A DNA stretch of 64,000 bases from Linanthus parryae. Taxonomy: Eukaryota; Streptophyta; Magnoliopsida; Ericales; Polemoniaceae. Shown here piece after piece: positions 1 to 10,001 of this stretch. How positions within the stretch are numbered: position 1 is the stretch's first letter; the number at the start of each line of letters is the position of its first letter. The position numbers and the translations under genes are program-made. The notes under the pieces were generated by a model. The model worked only from the letters and a program-made list of their open reading frames with translations, searched no databases and was not told the origin of the DNA. The stretch lies in NCBI GenBank assembly GCA_023055425.1, contig JALGPY010000001.1, positions 144,919,368-144,983,367 of the forward strand. Reading direction: 5' to 3'.

Positions 1-2553
1 ATCGACACCCCCACACTCGATGTAAACCAACTCACAAAATTCGGTAGTCAAAGTGATACGTGCTTTCCAACCGATCCTCCTCATCACCTAAGATATAGAG
101 AATAACATGAAAAACTAGCACGTCCTCCTATAATATCAATCAACCCCACCCCATATTGTGCGGAAAGAATGTCACGCACTACGGCACTCCACCTGTGATC
201 GTGGTGTAAGGACACGATTCACCGCCACACCGAAGTGTGCTGCCATCTCTAACTCACCCTCACATCCCCTCGTAAGACGAAACCTGTAAGAGTATCCACA
301 ACGAATGTATCAAATCAGCACACCCTCATCGAACCTCCCTAACTCGACTCCCTCTATCATGACGCATAGGAAAGGTCCATTCTAACAAGTGATGAAGGTC
401 ACAATGAAAGGCTTCCTAGGCTAGAGGCTGTGAATAAAAGGGGTAAATGGATCGAAGAGGGTAACTAGTGGACCTAGGCTGTGAGACGGGACGTGAGGTC
501 CCCATAAAAATCACTCGCACGACTGTTCCGTTGCCACTACGAGGAGGGTTGACGACTACCTAAATGACGGTGGTGTAGTACTAGTAGGATATCTAAGTCT
601 GAGAGACAGTTACTTGCATTTCTAGTGCATAAGCTCTATAAGTCTTCCTACTCCAGATTCTCGCGTCTCTGCCTCACTTCGGATCTTCATACTCCTAGGG
701 AATTCTATCATTAATCCCTCGCCAAGTTCAACTCATTTTGATTGCCCTTTCTCTTCAAAATTCAATTTTTAATTTTTATGGATTTTTCATTTTTTTTTCC
801 ACTAATTCCTACTTTATATGCAAGGCCTGACACGAAAGAAGACTCGAAACTGACTCATTTCAGGTAGGTGGACTCAATTAAGTAAAGGTGCAAAATAAAA
901 CAACTAACACATATATACACCGCTAATACATCACCATACGACACTATAACTAAACACGACATGGACCACGGATACGACACTATACGACACAATACGAACT
1001 AACAATCTATATGTGACAGGTTAATGCATACACGGACTGGCTAGTCAAGACTAAAAATCCCCCCACACTAGACTGCGTCGTTGTCCTCAACGAATTTAGA
1101 GATCAATCAAGAGGACTCGGCAATTCTAATGCGAGGTGCGGTGAATCAACTCAGGAGCATCATCATCCTATGCCTCAACTACTTTCTGTTTCTTCCTACA
1201 GTCAGACTCAGGCGCCTTAACTCTCAACAGTTTCATTGCACGAAAAGTAGCAATTCAAATTTAGAGATAATATTTGCTACATGCACGTGACAAGTTCTGT
1301 AGACAAAATTGACCAATTAAGTGCAAATTTCAGACGAATTCAGCAATCAATCCAACAAATCATATGCAAGTGCCTCAACTCAATTAAAAGAGAGAGTTTA
1401 GCGATACCTGAAGCCTTGGAGTGCCATTCTAACGGGGCTGGATCGACTAAATCAGTCAATAACGGTACGGTTGACTGATTTTACAGTAACTTTCGCGATG
1501 TGAGATTTTTAGCTCAACGGCTTCTCCTGATTGTCGCCTTTATAATCCCGCAAACGGTTTGCTATAATTCCAACTGGTTCAGAACGAATTGGCAAATTTG
1601 TTTGAGTAAAACCCTATCTTCTCCACTGCCTACACTTTTCACACAACTGACCCAATAACCACCATTACACCTACAGCCTACCCTCCTAATCACCGGACCT
1701 GCAACCACCACCATTCGCTACCAAATCCAACCAATTCCTCCATGAAAACCGATTGACCCACTTGCTGACCCAACATCACAGCCACGACCTCTAACAGACC
1801 CGAGTACCGAAACAAACCAGCAACAACAGTACACCGAATCAATCCACCACGAGGCCGCCATTGAATTCAGCCTGAAGCTCAAACCAGTAGAAGCAGCGAA
1901 GAACAGAGTCTGAATCTACCTGATTCAGTTTGAAACCGCGACCCACAAAGAAGCCATGGCAGCGCCGCAAGAAAAGGAGGAGATCCCCCAAGCTTACCTC
2001 GCCGGATTTCAGAATCACCCCCCAGTTCGTCGGTGCTGATTCGCCGAGCCAAACCCATCGACAACCAGGATAATTCCGGCGATTTTACCGATCGATCAAG
2101 TTCTTGAAGGTCGCCTGTGTCCGTGAGACGCTGTCGCGGGTCTGAACAAAAGAGAACCCCCCTACTGTCTCCGGCGCTGCTGAGCCGAGCAAGACCCACG
2201 AATTTCTGTCGATCCCCGGCGATTTTTCCGATCAGAGGAGTTCTTGAGAGTCGATCGTGCGTGCTCTTCAGAGCTCTGCCATGGGTGTCTGGCGAACAAG
2301 AAAGTCCTAGCAGCGTGTTTCTGGAATCGCCGGAGTGAGAGAAGCCGCCGAATTGAGAGGCGGCGTGAAGATGCGACGGCAGCTCGCCGGAGAATCGAGG
2401 GAGAAGAGCTCCGATTGAAAGATATGATCTGCGAGAGTTGTCTGGGTTCGAAAGAGGAAGCGCACGGGCTCTGGTATAGCCCCGATGGAACACAAAACTT
2501 GGCAGAATTCTTTTTTTTACCCTCAAAAAGTCTTGAACTTCCATCTTTACCCC

Positions 2554-2688
2554 TGTTCGTGTGAACAAATGGGGTGTTCGCACGAACAATGTTCTCAAGA
2601 ACACTATTTTCTGTTCCTAATATTGGGCAGTGGGTTTTTGGGGCTTGGCTGTTCCTGCGAACACAGGGGGTGTTCGTGCGAACACCCC
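2554..2688. repeat. Cluster of five TGTTC-N4-GAACA palindromes
   Basis: Five 14-bp hyphenated palindromes of the form TGTTC-N4-GAACA lie at 2554-2567, 2575-2588, 2590-2603, 2650-2663 and 2671-2684. The last is extended to 10-bp arms (2667-2688) by flanking GGGG and CCCC. The first three are separated by only 7 and 1 bases, and the last two by 7. The central four bases vary while the arms are constant. The function is unknown; it may be a protein-binding cluster in a retroelement's noncoding region or a degenerate satellite-like repeat. Confidence 0.75.
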
Positions 2689-2700
2689 TGACTCCAGCTT

Positions 2701-2702
<2 letters not shown>

Positions 2703-2735
<33 letters not shown>
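2703..2735. repeat. 33-base homopolymer T tract
   Basis: An uninterrupted run of 33 T (A on the minus strand) lies directly downstream of the palindrome cluster. It could be slippage expansion or the poly(A) tail of a retroposed sequence read on the minus strand, but no LINE or SINE body is recognisable next to it. Confidence 0.9.
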
Positions 2736-2737
<2 letters not shown>

Positions 2738-3189
2738 ATCTTGACCTCCCGAACTCCAATGCGTATGCCGTTTTCACCGTTAATTCCCTCAACTCGTGTG
2801 GAATTCATAAGTGTGAGAAATTTCTCAACACACTCGAGAATTCTCCCTTCAAGCCATGAAATACCTCTTTGCCTCGCAATCCGCCAATTTTTTTTTTCTT
2901 TCTTTCTTTTGCGTTCCTCTTTTGCGTTCGGACTACGATGCGCACATTCTCGTCGGTACGCATCAAGAAGGGGAGTCCGGATCGCGTCTTCACCCTGTAA
3001 CCTGCAGAGACTCATTTCAAACATGAAATCCTCACTCTCTCACCTCTCAGAAAACTATATAGTATGAAAAACACACACGACATTATTTAAAACACACTCG
3101 CTAAACTAATGCATAAAATACGTTGGGTTGCCTCCCAACAAGCGCTTGTAATTTACGGTCGACGGCCCGACCCAGTTACCTCTGCCACC

Positions 3190-5313
3190 TCACGAGGGTG
3201 GTCTGGCACATTGTGCCGCTTCCAGCTTAGCTTTCCTGTGTTGGATTTGAAGCACTGCTTCATGTGCGTGCACCGCTGATGGCTTATTTCTTTCCCAGTA
3301 GTCAGGTGGATCCCCTTGCGACAACTCTGGGATTTGACGCTTCACTTGTACAGCAAATGGCACACCTGGTTGATACTCCCATGAACACTGGGGTGACGGT
3401 TTGAAGACCCGAAAAGTCTCCATGTCATCATGTACCCTCATAATTAATTCCCCATTCTCTACGTCAATGAGAGTACGACCAGTTGCCAAGAATGGCCTAC
3501 CCAGAATTAGTGGAACGTCACCTACTGGCATATCCAATATAACAAAATCAGCCGGAATGATCAGACTTCCGACCTTCACTAGCACATCTTTAACCATCCC
3601 ACATGCTTTCTTGGATGACTTGTCTGCAAATTGGAGTGTTATCCAGGTTTTCGGGGGCTCCCCCACACCTAACTTTTTAAATACCGACAACGGCATCAAA
3701 TTCACGCTCGCTCCCAGATCACAGAGAGCTCTTCCAGTGTAGGAATCACCCAATGTAGCCTCAATGACAAAGCTACCTGGATCCTTCTTTTTCTTAGGTA
3801 ACCCATGCAAAACACATGAACTAACATGTTCATTTAAGTTTACTCTCTGAAATTCATCCACCCCTTTCTTTCCAAGAACTGCATCTTTAATAAATCGAGC
3901 ATACTTAGGCATCTTTTGAAGTGCTTCAATCAATGGGATATTGATATGCAGTTTAGAGAAGACATTCAGAAAGCGCTTGTATTCCTCATAATCATCCTTC
4001 TTCTTCCTAGTACGTAATGGAAATGGTAGTTCTGAAGAAGAAGGAGAAGATGGAAGTGGTACCTCGGTAGATTTCTCTGTATCCTGGTGAATCATGCCCT
4101 TTGATTGGGGGATCATGACAGGTGTCTTCTCAGAATCGAAGACTTCATGTTCCTTCGCCTTTGAGGCTTCCGCTCTGGCATGACTCGGATATGGAGGATC
4201 TGTAAGTGCAATACCACTTCGAGTGGTGATGGCTTGAGCCTGTCCCTCTGATGTGTCAACAATGCTACCCAGTGCCCTTTGTTCAAGTTGTTCCTTTAGA
4301 TCTTTTATTTCTGCTTGAGCAACTTGAAGTGCAATTGCTACAGAGCTGACCTGTGTGGACATGTCTGTCATGTGCTGAGCCATCGTCTTTATTATCCCTG
4401 TCATATCGGTCAACTCTAATGGTGGTACCGGCTGCTGCTGATGCGTCTCTGAAACATTTTCTTCATGCACTACCTCTACCGCATTCACCTGAACAGTGTT
4501 AGAAGCCATCTTTTCATCTCTTACCAGTTCCATGTGCCTGTACTTATAATCCATGCTCTCTTCTTGCTGAACCAAGCATCTCATCAATGCATATGCCCCT
4601 TCGTGATCACAGTTAAATAAGAAGTTTCCCCCAGCTTCTATATCCATCTTGTCTCTATTGGGCTGTCCAAGTGAATCATAGAAGACCTGGATTAACTGTC
4701 GCTTATCAATACCATGGTTGGGACATCTACGTAGCAAATTATTGAAGCGATGCCATGCTTTGACAAGTGATTCATCCTGCTTTTGCCTGAACATCCAGAT
4801 CTCATTCTGAAGCTGGATCACACGTGAGATAGGATAGAACTTACTCATGAACTGTGTGACACACTCTTCCCACGTTTTGATTGAACATGATGGCATAGAG
4901 TCCAGCCAATCCATAGCATCTCCCTTAAGACAATGGGGAAAGAGCATTAGTTTGAGCGCTTCAGATGTGACCCCACTATATCGGATTAGACCACAGTGGC
5001 TCTGAAATCTCCCAATGAATGCATGTGGGTCTTCCTCGTCTGTCCCAGCAAAAGTGCACTGGTCTTGAGCAAATTGAATTGTGCCCAGCTTGAGACAGAA
5101 TGTTTCTGCCTGAATTGGTGGCACCACAATTGCTGGCTCCCTTCCTATAAGGTCCGCCTCAAATGCCTGGATTATTGCTTTCCCTGATCGATTATATGGC
5201 ATTGAGGTCGGGCGCGGTATAGAAGTTGCTGCCAATGCTTTCTCTACAGCTTCAGCTACCAAAGCTTGTAGCTGCTCTGTGGTGAGGCTAATCTGCCCTT
5301 GACCTTCCGCCAT
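3190..5313 (-). CDS. Athila-like Gypsy gag and aspartic protease (no RT or integrase)
   Basis: Retrotransposon structural polyprotein of about 707 residues. The ATG at 5313 is chosen because it is the first ATG after the primer binding site; the frame stays open upstream to 5367 without an ATG. The N-terminal third carries a plant retrotransposon gag domain, with a conserved block around FYPISR and RRCPNHG. The middle has a coiled-coil-like segment and a lysine-rich, low-complexity linker. The C-terminal part holds an aspartic protease with the active-site motif DLGASVNLMP and the flap-end motif PLILGRPFLATG. DLGA instead of D(S/T)GA is usual for Athila-type proteases. The frame ends soon after protease and no pol follows, so the copy could only move with enzymes supplied by another element. 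Confidence 0.85.
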   Translation of the reverse strand: MAEGQGQISLTTEQLQALVAEAVEKALAATSIPRPTSMPYNRSGKAIIQAFEADLIGREPAIVVPPIQAETFCLKLGTIQFAQDQCTFAGTDEEDPHAFIGRFQSHCGLIRYSGVTSEALKLMLFPHCLKGDAMDWLDSMPSCSIKTWEECVTQFMSKFYPISRVIQLQNEIWMFRQKQDESLVKAWHRFNNLLRRCPNHGIDKRQLIQVFYDSLGQPNRDKMDIEAGGNFLFNCDHEGAYALMRCLVQQEESMDYKYRHMELVRDEKMASNTVQVNAVEVVHEENVSETHQQQPVPPLELTDMTGIIKTMAQHMTDMSTQVSSVAIALQVAQAEIKDLKEQLEQRALGSIVDTSEGQAQAITTRSGIALTDPPYPSHARAEASKAKEHEVFDSEKTPVMIPQSKGMIHQDTEKSTEVPLPSSPSSSELPFPLRTRKKKDDYEEYKRFLNVFSKLHINIPLIEALQKMPKYARFIKDAVLGKKGVDEFQRVNLNEHVSSCVLHGLPKKKKDPGSFVIEATLGDSYTGRALCDLGASVNLMPLSVFKKLGVGEPPKTWITLQFADKSSKKACGMVKDVLVKVGSLIIPADFVILDMPVGDVPLILGRPFLATGRTLIDVENGELIMRVHDDMETFRVFKPSPQCSWEYQPGVPFAVQVKRQIPELSQGDPPDYWERNKPSAVHAHEAVLQIQHRKAKLEAAQCARPPS

Positions 5314-5426
5314 AGTTACCTGAAAAAGCAACACTAGCACACCCGTGAGGTAAACAGATAGTAACAAAAAGAAACTAAAAGAAGTATCCTAAATTAATTT
5401 TTAACTAAACTAATAAACCGTTTAAC

Positions 5427-5444
5427 TCCCCGGCAACGGCGCCA
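5427..5444 (-). other. Primer binding site, tRNA-Asp type
   Basis: On the minus strand the 18 bases read TGGCGCCGTTGCCGGGGA, complementary to the 3' end of plant tRNA-Asp including CCA, as I recall that tRNA. The site lies six bases inside the 3' end of the LTR at 5451, the usual place for first-strand priming, and fixes element orientation as minus. Confidence 0.85.
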
Positions 5445-5450
5445 AAAACT

Positions 5451-7033
5451 TGACACGATTTCTTACGTGTGTACGCAAGTGCACGGTCAAGTAGTAAGTG
5501 GAGTATTTTACGACTCCGAGTATCGAACCCAAGGGAATTTACGATTATTAGCTAATTAAGAATTAAATTTATGATACGTAAGTAACCGGTAAAAAGTGTT
5601 TGATTTGAAAGTTCGTCACTCACAAACAAGTGACTTAAACTAAATAACAACTAAGCTAAATGTTTTTAGAGAATTTTCACTTTTAAACGAAGATAACTTG
5701 TGATTGAATACGATTAATAAGGAAGAACTAGGCAATTGATGGTCCCTAGGGTTGTTAACGATTTTCGGGTTATGCATGAAACACTCTACTCACGTTCTAG
5801 TTATATCGGGTAATGCTCATCACGATCTTCTCTCGATCTCACGTGAATTTGTGTAAACAATAGATTTCGGGTCCTCTCGGTCCACCTCCGTCTATTACTA
5901 CAATCTAATTGATTTGCTAGACTTGTTCACCGGGTCCTATCGGTCCACCGAATTCACTAAGTTCTAACAACAATCAATCGAAACTACCCTCACACGATTA
6001 ATCAAGTTTCTATCTCCTCTCGGTCTCAAGAAACTACAAGATCACCTAACTATTCTTTAACACGTCTCAAAGAATTCACTTTCGTGCAATTCCATCAACA
6101 AGTAGCGTTCTACGGGTGATCAAGCCAAGAACACTAAGAATTGAGTACATGAATAGATAAGCTAACAAGAACGTTCATAGAATTTAAGCAAAAGCATGCT
6201 TCAAGTCCAAAATCCGGAAAATCATCCAACAAACCCTAGTTTCTCATCAATCACCTAGCTTTAAGAAGTTTAGCTAGACATAATATTGTTCAACATATCC
6301 AAAATAATGAAGTTCATGAAGAATAGAAGAAGAAAAGATGATCAAACGCTTGAATCTTCAATGTTGATGATCTTCCAAGCTCCAAGCTTTGTCTCCCTTC
6401 TTCCCTAGCTCCCAAGGCTTCAAAGATGCGTGAATATCCCTCTCTTAGGTCGTCCTCCTCGTTTTCTACCAGCTGGGCACGTTTTTTAATGAATAATAGC
6501 CGAAATTGCACTTCAACCCCTCTACTTTGTAATTCCCGGACAGAATTCTTTGCTGATTTTGCGCGGGCTGTATCTCCCTCATACGGACTCGTCTTCGGGC
6601 CTACCATATACCGTTGGAAAGCTACGGATGTCTACTTTCCAATGCCGCAAGCCTTGCTTCAAAATTCTTTGTAGATTTTCCTGGGCATCGAAAAGAGTGC
6701 AGGCTGGTCCTGTGTGACTTTTCCAACTTTTCTTCGTTTGTGCGTCTCCTTTTCTCCTCTTAATCTAGCTCCATTCCAAGCATATCCAAGCATCTCATAA
6801 GCTCCATTGCACCTATTTTACCTGAGATACACAACACTAAACAACCCGTGCAATTATCATAGCAAATATGAGAGAAAACATGCACAAATAAGCTAGAAAC
6901 ACAACTTTTCACTCTTAGGCTTAGAGATAGTCAAATTCACATATTTGCGCACATATCACATATAAATCATGTGAAATAAGCCTATTACAAGTAATATGGA
7001 AGTATTAAAATAACTCCTAAAAGGGAGTTATCA
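5451..7033 (-). mobile_element. 5' LTR of Athila-like Gypsy element
   Basis: LTR of about 1583 bp on the minus strand. It begins TGATAACTCCC at 7033 and ends GTGTCA at 5451, next to the primer binding site. The TGATAACTCCC...GGAGTTAT start is an inverted motif typical of this group. The outer edge at 7033/7034 abruptly interrupts an open PMD coding frame of the neighbouring Tat-like element, so the Athila-like element inserted later. Small open frames inside the LTR are taken as chance. The matching 3' LTR and target duplication lie outside the window. Confidence 0.8.
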
Positions 7034-7417
7034 TTTCTCACCGAAGCCATTTGGATTCTGGAGCAGCTGTCTGCGGCCACGCCCGAGACCATTTCTGTCC
7101 AGAGCGCCGAATTGCTTTGTGGCATGTGCGAAAATCTTCTTACCAAAGTTCAAGGCAGACTGGGTTTCAGATTTCTTATGAAAAGAGTCACTCTGATTCG
7201 CGCAGCCGTAACTTTGAAACTCGGCCACCAGAACCTCGCGGCTGAAAAGCAGAGGGTGGAGCAGCAGAAGCAAAAGGCTGAAGAAGCTACGAAGCTCTAT
7301 CATGAGATGAATGCCAAGTGCGAGCAATTGAAGCAAGAAGTGGAGAAGGTAGAGAAGCTAAGCCATCAGTTCGCACCCCATGACTCCTTGATCAAAAATT
7401 TGCTTTTGACTTTTTGA
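7034..7417 (+). pseudogene. Truncated last exon of antisense PMD-type gene, Tat-like copy 1
   Basis: An open frame runs from the Athila boundary at 7034 to a TGA at 7415-7417, 127 codons. It aligns residue by residue with the last exon of the PMD gene in copy 2 (23635-24110, minus). Shared blocks include LEQLSAATP, QSAELL, RVTLI and a coiled coil with NLAAEKQ, EMNAKCEQLKQEVE and DSLIK. It is antisense to copy 1's gag-pol, as the PMD gene of copy 2 is to its own pol. The upstream exons are displaced beyond the window by the Athila insertion, so this remnant cannot make the full protein. Confidence 0.8.
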
Positions 7418-7823
7418 ATTTGGAAAATAGCAAGGAAATGGCTGGAACATTAATGTAATGTCTGAAACATTAATGTAATGTTGCTAGGGTTTCTCCCCCC
7501 TTTTTTTTAACAACAAGAATCAACTTGCCCGTTTTGCCCTTTCCGGGATTTGGTAGGATATCTCTGTGCATATCCAATTATGACATCAGCAATTGATACT
7601 GTGCTTGATTTTCGCGCTAATTTCTCGGAAGATGAGCACGCTTTCGTTGGGAAGTCCATCCGAATCATGACCATCCGTCATTTATTAAGATACGCAACTG
7701 AATCGTCGTAGCCTTTAGTAGGGTAATTGATCGTTACCGCTTTTCAAGGCGTAAGTGATTGGCCTTACCCTCTTTTCAAATTCTGCTGACTCATCTTTAG
7801 CAACTGAAGAGTCTCCACAGGGT

Positions 7824-7832
7824 CTATATAAA
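7824..7832 (+). promoter_or_regulatory. Conserved TATA box, antisense to copy 1 pol
   Basis: CTATATAAA followed by CCCTG is preserved in copy 2 at the equivalent place (about 23225-23234, minus strand). It points away from the PMD gene toward the tandem array. It may start an antisense transcript through the repeats and pol; activity is inferred only from the motif and its conservation. Confidence 0.4.
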
Positions 7833-8165
7833 CCCTGTCTTTGCCATTTGGGTTCTTCATCCCAGAAAATGTGCTCTGCCGTGAGTCCTTACGACTGCTG
7901 GCTTCAACGCTTGTTTTTCATTGATTCATGGCAACTTCAAGTTGTGAATCCTGAGTTTGCGCGTTGTGCTATAGAAATAGTTTCCAAGATCCACTTTATG
8001 AGGAGTATTGTTCTTTATAACCGTCATAAAGAAGATGGAGATGATATCTCATGTGTGTTCGAAGAATTTTCTTCGTGTATTATGTTTGCAGGTCATGTTT
8101 CCGGCCGCCTCCCGGTGAGGTGCAGCGCCGAAGTGACCGTGCTACCGTCTCGTAATGAACGGCGG

Positions 8166-8197
8166 AATTCTCCTCCAGCATCCCTGGAGGAGGATTT
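8166..8197. other. Conserved hairpin in Tat-like copy 1
   Basis: CTCCTCCAG and CTGGAGGAG form a perfect 9-bp stem around CATCC, with further pairing of the outer AATT/GATT bases. The equivalent place in copy 2 (22863-22893) keeps an 11-bp stem although loop bases and some stem bases differ, which suggests the structure is kept. Confidence 0.6.
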
Positions 8198-8819
8198 CTT
8201 GCCTCTTCGTTCGTGAACTCAGGGTGGTGAACCGCTGTGTTCATCCCCGTCTACAAGGAGCCCTTGCCCTTTGGAGCTTCTGCTTGCCTGTTGATCGCCG
8301 GAACCGGTGGTTCCTCTGGCAAATGTTATGGGGTGCAGATCTGACAAGGGCCTTGTCAAATACTGGGATCTTGAACGTATGGCTTCATGTGGCTCTTTGG
8401 AGCAAGATCCCACTTGCGACAGACGTTCGGTCGCAGATCTGTTTATCGCACTGACGGTGTTAGGACCGTTGGGTTTATCCTTTTCAGTCAGGATTCCCGT
8501 AGTGTGTCTCTGCTGACTTGTCAGCTACTTTTCGAATGTATTGTAAGCCATGTTGGCTGTGTAGTTAGATTTGAGCTTTTTCGCTTGTAAGCTGCTATCT
8601 AGACAGATAAATTGTAAGTCTTTTCGACTCGTAATGATAAATAGCCTTTTATATTATCTGCTGCCTTGTTACAACAAAATACAATTTCGCATGCGTTTCG
8701 GCCTATTTCGCCTTGCATAATGCTATGTAATGGTTTCGCATTTGCTATCTGCCATATGAATTCGCAGATGTTTCACTAGATCGTTCGAGATCATATTTTC
8801 GCAGCTGTGCCATCTTGGC

Positions 8820-9792
8820 AGATGGGCTTGTGATTAGCCTTTGATGCACGTGCTATCATATCAGATAGACCTTTGTAGATATCTTAAGATCGTTTTCACA
8901 ATATTGCTATCGTAGCAGATAGTCTTTAGTAGATCAATTAAGATCGTTGTTCGCGCGAGTTGCTATCATGGCAGATAGGCTTTACTTGATCAATTAAGAT
9001 CGTTTTTCGCATGAGTTGCTATCGTATCAGATAGGCTTTAGAAGATCAATTAAGATCGTTTTTCGTATGTGTTGCTATCATAACAGATAGGCTTTAGAAG
9101 ATCAATTAGGATCGCATTTGTATAGGCTGATATCGTAACAGATAGGCTTAGATGATCAATTAAGATCGCATTTGCAGAGGCTGCTATCGTAACAGATAGG
9201 CTTGAATGATCAATTAAGATCGCATTTGCATAGGCTGCTATCGTAACAGATAGGCTTGAATGATCAATTAAGATCGCATTTGCATAGGCTGCATCGTAAC
9301 AGATAGGCTTGAATGATCAATTAAGATCGCATTCGCATAGGCTGCTATCGTAACAGATAGGCTTAGATGATCAATTAAGATCGCATTTGCATAGGCTGCT
9401 ATCGTGACAGATAGGCTTAGATGATCAATTAAGATCGCATTTGCATAGGCTGCTATCGTAACAGATAGGCTTAGATGATCAATTAAGATCGCATTTGCAT
9501 AGGCTGCTATCGTAACAGATAGGCTTTGATGATCAATTAAGATCGCATTTGCATAGGCTGCTATCGTAACAGATAGGCTTAGATGATCAATTAAGATCGC
9601 ATTTGCATAGGCTGCTATTGTACCGATAGGCTTTGATGATCAATTAAGATCGCATTTTCATAGGCTGCTATCGTAACAGATAGGCTTAGATGATCAATTA
9701 AGATCGCATTTGCATAGGCTGCTATCGTAACAGATAGGCTTAGATGATCAATTAAGATCGCATTTGCATAGGGTGTTATCGTAACAGATAAC
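8820..9792 (-). repeat. 54-bp tandem repeat array of Tat-like copy 1
   Basis: About 17 head-to-tail units with a 54-bp period. A unit reads GATCAATTAAGATCGC, then TTTGCATAGGCTGC, then TATCGTAACAGATAGG. Units at 9100-9790 are nearly identical, with one- or two-base differences and short gaps, while those toward 8820 are more diverged. The array lies between the integrase end and the PMD block. The same unit family forms the array at 21482-22245 in copy 2 on the opposite strand. Tat/Ogre-type elements are known to carry such 3' arrays, which can seed satellite DNA. Confidence 0.9.
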
Positions 9793-10001
9793 CCATCGTT
9801 AACAGTTATAACAAACTAAAATGAAGCAAAATTGACATCCAGAAATATGAAGTTTCTCATTTGGGAGAATTTCTTTATTATAATGCTCTCGTATGGGAGA
9901 GATGAGATTACAATCCTCTCATATGGGAGAGGAGATTGTGTAAATCGTAGCCATACAAGACATTAAGCGACGTTATAATAAAACGCATGAAATGAGAGAA
10001 G
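9793..10001 (-). other. Spacer between integrase end and tandem array
   Basis: Short noncoding segment with repeated TCTCCCATA(T/C)GAGAG-type inverted motifs (9865-9935), also present after the integrase of copy 2 (21340-21425). No gene is seen. Confidence 0.5.

Larger units (their letters stand above)
1..3189 (-). other. Noncoding 3' part of Athila-like element and unassigned repeat DNA
   Basis: No credible gene is seen here. Read on the minus strand, this stretch follows the gag-protease gene at 3190-5313. A TTGGGAGGCAACCC-like motif sits at about 3120-3145. Two GTGTGGGGG tracts lie at 1059-1070 and 8-18, the first preceded by a TTGAGGACAA-like motif (1081-1092). I recall both motifs from the region between the coding part and the 3' LTR of Athila-type elements. 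No reverse transcriptase, RNase H or integrase motif is visible. A 241-codon open frame at 1879-2604 (-) has low-complexity, arginine/serine/leucine-rich content and no recognisable domain, so I treat it as noncoding. A 3' LTR matching 5451-7033 is not present in the window. Confidence 0.5.
7418..8780. other. Conserved noncoding 3' block of Tat-like copy 1
   Basis: This stretch separates the PMD remnant from the tandem repeat array. It is collinear and clearly similar to the reverse complement of 22256-23634 in copy 2. It contains a conserved TATA box (7824-7832) and a conserved hairpin (8166-8197), both listed separately. A 153-codon frame at 7755-8216 (+) is not maintained in copy 2 and is not called as a gene. 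Confidence 0.65.

Noticed and set aside
1879..2604. 241-codon open frame on the minus strand
   Set aside because: Composition is low-complexity and basic, no domain or conserved motif is visible, and it overlaps the palindrome cluster; most likely chance in GC-rich retroelement DNA.
7755..8216. 153-codon frame (+) in the noncoding block of copy 1
   Set aside because: The homologous block in copy 2 does not keep the frame, and no domain is recognised.
8820..9792. Regular 54-bp repeats considered as a CRISPR-like array
   Set aside because: Units are contiguous with no unique spacers, the context is a plant retrotransposon, and the same array occurs in copy 2; this is a tandem repeat.
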